Below are positions 26,647-33,625 of a DNA stretch of 35,924 bases, piece after piece; positions within the stretch are counted from its first letter, which is position 1; each line of letters starts with the position of its first letter. Source of the stretch: Nitrospinaceae bacterium (lineage in GTDB: Bacteria > Nitrospinota > Nitrospinia > Nitrospinales > VA-1); the NCBI GenBank assembly GCA_029261675.1, contig JAJDBA010000309.1, positions 1 to 35,924 of the forward strand, given 5' to 3'. The position numbers were made by a program, and so were the translations under genes. The notes below the pieces were generated by a model. The model did no database searches. It worked only from the letters and a program-made list of their open reading frames with translations, and was not told the origin of the DNA.

Positions 26647-27969
26647 CTATTTCGAACGAATCATCCACAGAATTTTCTTTAACGAGGAACCTGTCGTGCT
26701 GGCACTTTTCGCTTCTTCTAAAGCTTTTTCCCAGTCTCCCAAGATCACCTGATCTCCAGGAACAAGGCCCGAAACGATTTGCACGTGAATAGGATTTCTT
26801 ATTCCGGTCTGAACCGCAATTTTCTCTGGCTTATCATCCTTCAAAACCATAGCGAATTTTCCATCCTCTCCATCACGAATGCCAGCTCGTGAAGTGAAAA
26901 CGGTATTTTCGACATGTTCGGTAACAATATCTATATTGGCAGACATCATGGGTTTTAAAATTTTACGTCCTTTACCAGTAACTTCAATTTTCACCTTAAA
27001 TATGGTTATGCTATTTTCTACTAAACCCTGCGGGGCAATGCGTTTGACACGTCCTTTAAATTTTCTATCCGAGAATGCGTCTGCCGTTATATCAACCTCA
27101 TGTCCTATTTTAATAGACCCTATATCTGTTTCATCAATATCGGCGATGATAAACAGACGCGACATATCAGCTATGGTAGCAAGAGCGGTTCCACCGCTCA
27201 CATTAGATATCCCGGATGCAATGATTTGGCCTTCCTCAACGAGTTTTTCAATAATCACGCCGGCTATCGGAGCAAAAATTTCTGTCTCCTCGAGCCTTTC
27301 CTCAACTTCATCTAAGGCTATTCTTGCACGTATTACTTCGGTGTTCACCAGTTCAACTTCGTTCTCTTTCATTGTGATATCGTGAACGGAATCTTTTGCT
27401 GCCTGCAATTGCGATTCTGCCTGGATTAAATTTTGCTGATTGACCTTGAAGAGAGTTTGCGCTGAATCCAACGACTCTTGCGACACCACTTTTTGCTTGA
27501 ACAGATCGATCTGTCTTTTAAGCTTGTCTTCACTATCCTTGAGGTTGGTTATAGCGGATTGAACTTCAGCCTGTGACGTTTTCAGATCTGTTTCGTATTT
27601 GGTTTTTTGCAGGATCAGAGCCGTTTCGGCTTTTTTCAGATTTGCTGTCGCACTGGAGAGGTCGGCTTGCGCCTTATCAACATTTCTTTTTTCATCAGAT
27701 TTATCTAATTGTAAAAGGAGGGTGCCTTTTTTAATCTTATCGCCCTCAAGCAGGGGAAAAGATAGGACTTCACCACTGGCCTTGGACTTCACTTCTACCT
27801 TGAAATTTGGCTCTACGATCCCTGTGGCAGAGATGTTGACGGATATTGGTCCTTGAGTTACTTCAGCAAGCTTAAATACGGGTTTTGCGGGGGGCTCTAA
27901 TTCACTATCCGATAAATAAAACACGGCAATAAGAATCAACACCCCGATTAGAATCAGGGCTTTTTTCAT
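26647..27969 (-). CDS. MacA/HlyD-type periplasmic adaptor
   Basis: Membrane-fusion protein bridging inner-membrane transporter and outer-membrane channel. The 440 residues hold an N-terminal anchor (LILIGVLILIAVFYLS), lipoyl half-motifs (VKSKASGEVLSFPLLEGDKI near 65; IFAPIAGVIIEKLVEEGQII near 235) flanking a long alpha-hairpin coiled coil (about 95-225), then beta-barrel and membrane-proximal domains (DIDETDIGSIKIGHEV; VSGLVPGDQVILGDW). Its ATG overlaps the tolC-like stop by four bases. The substrate cannot be predicted. Confidence 0.92.
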   Translation of the reverse strand: MKKALILIGVLILIAVFYLSDSELEPPAKPVFKLAEVTQGPISVNISATGIVEPNFKVEVKSKASGEVLSFPLLEGDKIKKGTLLLQLDKSDEKRNVDKAQADLSSATANLKKAETALILQKTKYETDLKTSQAEVQSAITNLKDSEDKLKRQIDLFKQKVVSQESLDSAQTLFKVNQQNLIQAESQLQAAKDSVHDITMKENEVELVNTEVIRARIALDEVEERLEETEIFAPIAGVIIEKLVEEGQIIASGISNVSGGTALATIADMSRLFIIADIDETDIGSIKIGHEVDITADAFSDRKFKGRVKRIAPQGLVENSITIFKVKIEVTGKGRKILKPMMSANIDIVTEHVENTVFTSRAGIRDGEDGKFAMVLKDDKPEKIAVQTGIRNPIHVQIVSGLVPGDQVILGDWEKALEEAKSASTTGSSLKKILWMIRSK

Positions 27970-29546
27970 GTTTCATCGCCTTCAGTCAATTGAATATTGT
28001 TGTCAGTAAGAGTTTGCGCCTTGACCTGACGCAATCGGTTTTTGGACTTTTTGTAATCTATAGTTGCTTTGATTTCGTTGCTCTGTTCTTCTGCTAGGTC
28101 TTCCTGAAACTCCAGCACATTGAAGCTGGTCGACAAACCAACTTCAAACTTTTTCTCTTCTGCACTGAGTTTCTCTTCAGCGAACTTTCTAGCTATTCGA
28201 GCAGCATGAACTCGTTTTATATCCGTTTTAATTTGTCGATAGGCTTCACGGACCTCTACGGTAATCGTTCTTTCCAGATCTTTTATGTCCAGCAATAACT
28301 GAGCGACCTCAAGTCTTTTTGCAGTCAGTTTGCTTTTTGCGGCACGGTTGCCAAGAGGGTAGCTCAAGTTCAATCCAAACTGCCAAAGATGATATTTACC
28401 TGTAGTGAGCTCGCTGAGGGATTTGTCATATCCTCCACCAAACTTACTGAGTCCCTGAACAGTACCGCTGGTGATATTTATGGCCTCACCGCTGATGCCA
28501 TTGAGCCCCAAGCTGCTAACGAGATCGAGTGTGGGGTATAGCTGGTTTTCATTGTATTTAACTTCAATGTTGCGATTATCAAGTTCCTTCTTTTTACCCA
28601 ACAGATCAGGCCTTTGGCTTAAAGCTGCCTGTAGTGCCTCATCGAGAGTTCCTTCCATCCCAGGGTCAAATAAGGGTGCATCAGTAGGGCGAATACCTTT
28701 TTGGCCACGCTCAGAGTCAAAAGTGTAATTGAGGATGTTTTTCAAGTTATCTTCATTATCAAGAATAAGATCTTGCGCGCTTAAGAGCAACTGATCGCGA
28801 GATGCAACTTCTGATTGTGCTTGCAAAACCTCTAATGGAGCCATGGTGCCAACATCAACCTGAGCTTTAACCTGCTTTTCCAGATCTTGTGCCCGTTCCA
28901 GCGATTTTTTCTTTACCTTTAGATCCTCAATACTGAAAACCAGATCCCAGTAAATGTTCTCAGCTTCGGTAATCACATCAATGACAGAACTTTTAAACTC
29001 ATAGTCCGATATCTTCTGATTGTTTTTAGCGATATAAATTTCACGCTTGTTATTATCAATCCCAAAATCTTTTAACAGGGGCTGGGTTAGCGTCAAGTTC
29101 ACATCTGAGGTGTATTGCGGGTTGAGTCCCACAAAGGTTGAGTTGGTCAAACTTCTGTTGGTATCGAAACTCAACTCATAATCTCCCCCTGTCACAAATT
29201 TTTGTGCGATAGAAAAGTCCCAGTCATAATCCTGATTTCTACTTTTAGTGGGGTTCGCAAAAGCACCTGCAGCCTGACGCGTTTCCTCGCCTACGGCTAA
29301 TTCAAAATCAAAGGTGGCATCGAAATCCGCTTCTTTTTCAAAAATAGATTGTTCAACAATTTTCGAATTGTATTTTTGAACCGCAATACTCAAATTATTT
29401 TTTAATGTGTCTGCAATCGCTTCTTTCAGAGTCAAAGAAACAGGAAGAGGGGATATAGAAATTTCCTCGGCAATAACCTTTTGCGGTGCTAGAAATAAGG
29501 CGGTAAAAGTAACGCCACAGATTATAATTTTGCTGATAAAACCCAT
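27966..29546 (-). CDS. TolC-family outer-membrane efflux protein
   Basis: First gene of the exporter operon. The 526 residues begin with a signal peptide (IIICGVTFTALFLAPQKVIA, likely cut near residue 26). Two OEP repeats follow: LKEAIADTLKNNLSIAVQKY and ITEAENIYWDLVFSIEDL in the first, DEALQAALSQRPDLLGKKKE and REAYRQIKTDIKRVHAARIA in the second. LNLSYPLGNRAAKSKL marks a beta-strand segment typical of the family. Outer-membrane trimeric channel for the MacA-like/ABC system encoded downstream. A minus-strand TATAAT at 29589-29594 lacks a recognisable -35. Confidence 0.92.
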   Translation of the reverse strand: MGFISKIIICGVTFTALFLAPQKVIAEEISISPLPVSLTLKEAIADTLKNNLSIAVQKYNSKIVEQSIFEKEADFDATFDFELAVGEETRQAAGAFANPTKSRNQDYDWDFSIAQKFVTGGDYELSFDTNRSLTNSTFVGLNPQYTSDVNLTLTQPLLKDFGIDNNKREIYIAKNNQKISDYEFKSSVIDVITEAENIYWDLVFSIEDLKVKKKSLERAQDLEKQVKAQVDVGTMAPLEVLQAQSEVASRDQLLLSAQDLILDNEDNLKNILNYTFDSERGQKGIRPTDAPLFDPGMEGTLDEALQAALSQRPDLLGKKKELDNRNIEVKYNENQLYPTLDLVSSLGLNGISGEAINITSGTVQGLSKFGGGYDKSLSELTTGKYHLWQFGLNLSYPLGNRAAKSKLTAKRLEVAQLLLDIKDLERTITVEVREAYRQIKTDIKRVHAARIARKFAEEKLSAEEKKFEVGLSTSFNVLEFQEDLAEEQSNEIKATIDYKKSKNRLRQVKAQTLTDNNIQLTEGDET

Positions 29547-29957
29547 ATTTTTTTGAACTCCAAACCTTAAATAAGTAGAGATATACCCATTATATTTACC
29601 GGACTCACTAATTGATATGACAAACGCAAGCTGGGTTGTTAAAATTTTCCCTTTATAATTGAGCTTTGCGCAAATAAATAGTTGATTTTTATGTTATTTA
29701 TCGGATTTTTAGGGCTTTTTCTTGAATATCTTTTGAAAAACCATTTTACGACTACCCCTTAGAAATATTTCCCAACAAATCTATATATAGGATAAGATAA
29801 TATATTTTAAATTAATAAATAAAACAATAATTTAAAAATTAGCGTAACCTCGTTTCGATAGGGGCAATTTACATTTACTGTGGTATATCGAGCGGAAATG
29901 CTATATAGTTAATTATCGATTAGGAACGATTATTTCACTCAAAGGTCAGGACGGACC
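29547..29957. other. AT-rich divergent intergenic region, tolC / MerR-REC
   Basis: About 410 bases without a credible gene. It includes a minus-strand TATAAT (29589-29594) without a -35, long A/T runs around 29780-29850 (ATATATTTTAAATTAATAAA), and for the plus-strand gene a TATAGT (29904-29909) without a good -35. Missing -35 boxes on both sides would fit activator-dependent promoters; this is inference. No RNA gene was recognised. Confidence 0.5.
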
Positions 29958-30587
29958 ATGTCAAGAATCACTGCAGCTGATATTTTAAAGGTAGTGCCCA
30001 TAACCCGGAAGACACTATGGTTGTGGCAAAAAAAATACCGCTTTTTCCCAGATCCGCAAAAAGAAGGCCATCCTGGCGGCAAAGGTATCGTGGGCTATTA
30101 TCCCGCCTGGGTAGAGGAACGGTGCAAGCAGGTTTATGCCTTACAAAAAAAGGGCTACACCATTGCGATGATCCAGGAGATTTTAGAGAAAGAGAAAAAA
30201 GATAAGTCGACTCGAAAAGTATTGGTGGTCGATGATGAAGTTAAATTTTGCGATCTTCTAAAAAAGATTTTCCAGAAAAACAATTTTCTTGTTGAGACCG
30301 CGTACGATGGATGGGAAGCGGGAAAAAAAGCGGCAGAGTTTCAGCCCACCATTATGATTTTAGATATTACCTTGCCCGGCATCAATGGATTGCAGGTTTG
30401 CAAAAACTTGCGGGCAGATCCTAAAACGGAAAATATAAAAATTATCAGCATATCTGGAGATTTACGTTACTCCGAAGCTGAGGTTCTCGAAGCAGGGGCC
30501 AATTCATTTTTCACCAAGCCTGTTAACTTCGAAATTTTGCTTTCTTTATGTAATGACTTTGTGACCCTCCCAGAATCGCAAACATAA
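29958..30587 (+). CDS. MerR-type HTH fused to a response-regulator receiver domain
   Basis: 209 residues with an unusual order. Residues 1 to about 78 form a MerR-like winged helix (ITAADILKVVPITRKTLWLW, with WVEERCKQVYALQKKGYTIA and MIQEIL). Residues 85-205 form a CheY-like receiver with acidic pocket Asp92/Asp93 (VVDDE), phospho-acceptor Asp136 (MILDITLPGI), Ser165/167 (ISISGD) and Lys187 (FTKPVN). Most response regulators carry the receiver first. No kinase is adjacent; the orphan DUF429-GAF kinase about 10 kb away is the only histidine kinase in the window. It is divergent from the exporter operon, so control of that operon is possible but unproven. Confidence 0.87.
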   Translation: MSRITAADILKVVPITRKTLWLWQKKYRFFPDPQKEGHPGGKGIVGYYPAWVEERCKQVYALQKKGYTIAMIQEILEKEKKDKSTRKVLVVDDEVKFCDLLKKIFQKNNFLVETAYDGWEAGKKAAEFQPTIMILDITLPGINGLQVCKNLRADPKTENIKIISISGDLRYSEAEVLEAGANSFFTKPVNFEILLSLCNDFVTLPESQT

Positions 30588-30617
30588 CCCCTGTATTTCA
30601 ACCTGATGGCATTTGCT

Positions 30618-30633
30618 GGCAGTCTGCCTTTTT
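30618..30633 (+). terminator. weak candidate terminator after the MerR-REC gene
   Basis: GGCA-GTC-TGCC followed by TTTTT. The stem is only four base pairs with a three-base loop, so this is a weak call. It lies about 30 bases after the stop codon. Confidence 0.3.
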
Positions 30634-30701
30634 CAATTCGCAAATAGAAAAGGGTTATGCTATAAGCATGATCACGTTTTTTTAGCAGAAATGGTTTATT
30701 T

Positions 30702-31520
30702 ATGACTACAGATATTAAAGAGCTGGAAAATTCCGCATTAGAGCTCAGGCGTCTGGCCCTGAAAATCATTTTTCAGGCGGGATCAGGGCACCCAGGTGGC
30801 AGCTTGTCGGCAACCGACTTGATGACCGCTTTGTTCTTCGGTGGAATCCTTCGATACGACTCCAGCAATCCAAAAGACCCCAAACGCGACCGTTTTTTAT
30901 TGAGCAAAGGCCATGCTTCCGGGATTCATTATTCCGTTCTTGCAAGGGCAGGATTCATTGAAGTGTCCGACCTCGATGACTATAGAAAAATTAACAGCAA
31001 ACGATTTCTTTCTGGCCATTGCCACCCTAAAACTCCAGGTGTTGAAATTGCCTCAGGTAGCTTAGGACAAGGGTTGAGTGTCGCTCACGGGATAGCATTA
31101 GGAACCCGACTGCAAGGCTTTGACTCCAAAACTTATGTCATCTTAGGGGATGGTGAGATACAAGAAGGACAGATTTGGGAAGCGGCAATGTCAGCATCGA
31201 AGTTTAAAAGCAATAACCTCATTGCGATTGTCGACTTTAATAAAGTAGCGCAAGACAATATCACCAAAGACCTTAAAGATATCGAGCCGATTGAAGCCAA
31301 ATGGGAATCATTCGGTTGGGATGTCCACCGTATCGACGGTCATAAAATGGATGAGATAATGAAGGTCTTGCAATTACCTGCACATCCAGACAAACCAAGG
31401 GTTATCATAGCCGACACCATCAAAGGTAAAGGTGTCAGCTTTATGGAAGGACAAACCGCCTGGCATGGTGTAGCGCCTTCTAAAGAAGATTATGAAAAAG
31501 CTTTAAAGGAATTGGAGTAA
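30702..31520 (+). CDS. transketolase, N-terminal (TPP-binding) subunit
   Basis: Half of a split transketolase that moves two-carbon units between sugar phosphates. The 272 residues carry the first transketolase domain: GSGHPGGSLSATDLMTALFF near residue 27, KGHASGIHYSVLARAGF, ASGSLGQGLSVAHGIA, and the thiamine-diphosphate motif GDGEIQEGQIWEAAMSA through VDFNK. IIADTIKGKGVSFME closes the domain. The pyrimidine and C-terminal domains are on the next gene, which starts two bases after this stop. Split transketolases are common in archaea and several bacterial phyla. Confidence 0.93.
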   Translation: MTTDIKELENSALELRRLALKIIFQAGSGHPGGSLSATDLMTALFFGGILRYDSSNPKDPKRDRFLLSKGHASGIHYSVLARAGFIEVSDLDDYRKINSKRFLSGHCHPKTPGVEIASGSLGQGLSVAHGIALGTRLQGFDSKTYVILGDGEIQEGQIWEAAMSASKFKSNNLIAIVDFNKVAQDNITKDLKDIEPIEAKWESFGWDVHRIDGHKMDEIMKVLQLPAHPDKPRVIIADTIKGKGVSFMEGQTAWHGVAPSKEDYEKALKELE

Positions 31521-31522
31521 GA

Positions 31523-32458
31523 ATGAAAGACGCAGCAACACGCGATGCCTACGGCCAAACTTTGGTAGATATCGGGGCTAATACCGATATCGTTGTTCTC
31601 GATTCAGGAGTCAGTGACAGTACGCGGACGAAAAAATTTGGGCAGGCGTTCCCGGATCGGTTCTTTAATATGGGGATCGCTGAAGCCGATATGGTCTGTA
31701 CCGCGGCGGGACTGGCAACCACAGGCAAAATTCCTTTTGCCACAAGCTTCTCTTGTTTTCTACTTGGCAGAACGATGGATCAAGTTCTTGTCAGTTTGGC
31801 TTATTCGAACACCAATGTGACATTAGCAGGCACCCATTGTGGTCTTGCGGTGGGTGAAGATGGCCCAAGCGCGCAAATGATCGTCGATATCGCCTATACC
31901 CGCGCTATTCCTAATATGATTGTTATCCAACCTGCGGATTGGGAAGAAACCGTTCAAGCCACCAAAGCACTTGTAGACTACAAAGGCCCCGCATATTTTC
32001 GTTTGGGACGACCCAAAGTTAAAGGCATCTTCGATTCTTCCTATAAGTTTGAAATTGGCAAGGGCAGGGTCGTGAAAGAAGGTAGCGATCTGGTTATTTT
32101 TGCTACAGGAACCATGGTTCAAGAGAGCCTCGTAGCCATGGAGCAACTGGCAAATGAAAATATCAATGTGACCCTGGTCAATATATCGACCTTAAAACCC
32201 ATCGATCGTGAAATTGTAGTGGATCAAACTCGCAAACATGGCGCATTGATCACCGCAGAAGATCATAATATTATCGGCGGCCTTGGTGATGCCGTTGGTG
32301 AAGTTTTGCTCGACAATCAAATCGCCGTTCCGTTCACACGAGTGGCCGTTAAAGACCAGTTCGCTGAGACCGGAACCGGACCCCAGTTATATGAAAAGTA
32401 TGGATTGTCCCACAACCATATTGTCAAAGCCGTAAAAGACACCCTTAATAAGAAGTAG
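31523..32458 (+). CDS. transketolase, C-terminal subunit
   Basis: Partner of the preceding gene. The 311 residues hold the pyrimidine-binding domain (FPDRFFNMGIAEADMVCTAA with the catalytic Glu near residue 52; GTHCGLAVGEDGPSAQ) and the transketolase C-terminal domain (FATGTMVQESLVAMEQLA; GALITAEDHNIIGGLGDAVG). The DXS and pyruvate-dehydrogenase E1-beta families share this fold, but the preceding N-terminal half and the GEDGPSAQ motif support transketolase. Starts at ATG. Two small hairpins follow in the downstream gap, without T-tracts. Confidence 0.93.
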   Translation: MKDAATRDAYGQTLVDIGANTDIVVLDSGVSDSTRTKKFGQAFPDRFFNMGIAEADMVCTAAGLATTGKIPFATSFSCFLLGRTMDQVLVSLAYSNTNVTLAGTHCGLAVGEDGPSAQMIVDIAYTRAIPNMIVIQPADWEETVQATKALVDYKGPAYFRLGRPKVKGIFDSSYKFEIGKGRVVKEGSDLVIFATGTMVQESLVAMEQLANENINVTLVNISTLKPIDREIVVDQTRKHGALITAEDHNIIGGLGDAVGEVLLDNQIAVPFTRVAVKDQFAETGTGPQLYEKYGLSHNHIVKAVKDTLNKK

Positions 32459-32572
32459 TCCCAAATATATAGGGTAGAACCCATCTAAAGGCTGTATTCA
32501 GCCCCCTAAATCAAGCTCCAATTCCTAGTTGACATAATATATGTTATAGGAACCAAACAATTGCGCGATACC

Positions 32573-32600
32573 TTGGTTAAGACGGTCCTAGAAATATAAA
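32573..32600 (+). promoter_or_regulatory. candidate promoter for the TIR-like gene
   Basis: TTGGTT (32573-32578), a 16-base spacer and TATAAA (32595-32600), about 70 bases before the chosen start. The -35 is weak. A perfect TTGACA at 32529-32534 lacks a -10 at proper spacing. Confidence 0.35.
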
Positions 32601-32672
32601 TTTCGGGGCAAGAAAAATTAATGTGATGTTAAGATGTTTTAGTCAAAAAAATATTGAATGGAGTGCCAAACA

Positions 32673-33509
32673 ATGGCTAAAGGAACAAAGAAAGACTGCT
32701 TTATTATCATGCCTATTTCAGATCCTGATGGGTATCCTGAAGGTCATTTTGGTCATGTTTATGAAGATATTATAAAACCCTCATGCGAACTTTCTAATTA
32801 CAATCCAGTTCGCGCTGATGACGTTAAAGAAACGAATCTCATCCATCTAGATATACTCAAAAAATTAATAGAAGCCCCACTAGCAGTTTGCGACTTAAGT
32901 AATCGAAACCCAAATGTTTTATTTGAATTGGGTATTAGACAAGCTTTCGATAAACCAGTAGTACTTATCCAAGAAAAGGGTACTCCTAAAATTTTTGATA
33001 TAACACCTCTTAGAGTATTAGATTATCCAAAAGAGATGAAGTATCATGAAGTTCTGTCAATTCAGAAAGAACTTAAAGCTTCAATAGAAGCTACGGCAAG
33101 TGCAGAAAGTGATTCAACTAATATTAACTCAATAGTTAAGCTTCTTGCTCTAAGCTCACCCGCTCAAATCCCTGATCTAGAAAGTAATAAAGAAAGCATG
33201 GCTCTCGAATATCTCCAGGCAGAAATGAGAGATATGCGCAAAATGCTTGAAGCATCAATGCTGGAAGGTCGAAACCCTAATGGGAAAGGGGCTATAACTG
33301 CCATTGAATATGAAAGAATATCAAATGAAATTGAGAAACTGAACAGTAAAGTACTCCGCAGAAAAATGTCAGCAGACGAAAGGTTTTCGTCCATGCGTTC
33401 ACTTATGCGTGAAACAGAAGAGCTCATTCAAAATTGTGATGACAAGTCAGATCATATGCATTTTCGACGTCTTATGGAACGCATACACCGAGCACTATCA
33501 GAGATTTAA
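32673..33509 (+). CDS. TIR/nucleoside 2-deoxyribosyltransferase-like protein with coiled-coil tail
   Basis: 278 residues from the ATG at 32673, preferred over 32658 because GGAG sits nine bases before it. Residues 8-130 resemble a flavodoxin-like TIR/NDT-type domain: CFIIMPISDPDG (9-20), YEDIIKPSCEL, VRADDVKETNLIHLDI, and NRNPNVLFELGIRQAFDKPV (78-97), where Glu85 takes the place of the catalytic Glu of these folds. Residues 185-275 are charged helices, probably a coiled coil. Such domains cleave N-glycosidic bonds of NAD+ or nucleosides in several defence systems, but many relatives are uncharacterised. The gene looks more AT-rich than its neighbours, stands alone with its own flanking signals between housekeeping genes, and may be an insertion. 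Confidence 0.75.
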   Translation: MAKGTKKDCFIIMPISDPDGYPEGHFGHVYEDIIKPSCELSNYNPVRADDVKETNLIHLDILKKLIEAPLAVCDLSNRNPNVLFELGIRQAFDKPVVLIQEKGTPKIFDITPLRVLDYPKEMKYHEVLSIQKELKASIEATASAESDSTNINSIVKLLALSSPAQIPDLESNKESMALEYLQAEMRDMRKMLEASMLEGRNPNGKGAITAIEYERISNEIEKLNSKVLRRKMSADERFSSMRSLMRETEELIQNCDDKSDHMHFRRLMERIHRALSEI

Positions 33510-33537
33510 AATAGTAAGGCAATTCTCCTTTGCTATT
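33510..33537 (+). terminator. hairpin directly after the TIR-like gene
   Basis: AATAGTAAGG (33510-33519) pairs with CCTTTGCTATT (33527-33537) over ten positions including two G-U pairs, starting one base after the stop codon. A short T-rich stretch (ATTTTG) follows a few bases later. It is a plausible terminator, although the T-tract is poor. Confidence 0.45.
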
Positions 33538-33573
33538 GGAATTTTGATATGATCACTTCAGCCAATGATTCAA

Positions 33574-33589
33574 AAACCCGAGCGGGTTT
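33574..33589. terminator. symmetric AAACCC/GGGTTT hairpin between TIR-like gene and asnB
   Basis: AAACCC-GAGC-GGGTTT, a perfect 6-bp stem with A-runs before and a weak T-rich stretch after. It could act as a terminator in either direction or simply be a leader hairpin of asnB, whose ATG is 36 bases on. Confidence 0.4.
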
Positions 33590-33625
33590 GATTTCCCGAT
33601 AACTCCATTTTCCTTATCAAGTAAT

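Noticed and set aside
26879-27385. 168-aa plus-strand ORF within the MacA-like gene
   Set aside because: Antisense shadow of a coiled-coil coding region; low-complexity Ser/Ile/Thr composition.
32462-32506. Small hairpins GGGT-AGA-ACCC and GGCTG-TATT-CAGCC after the transketolase genes as terminators
   Set aside because: Stems are only 4-5 bp and no T-tract follows either, so I did not list them as terminators.
32524-32550. TTGACATAATATATGTTATAGG region as a palindromic operator plus promoter
   Set aside because: TTGACA has no -10 at 15-19 bases, and outside the AT core the two arms mismatch at several positions; symmetry may simply reflect AT richness.
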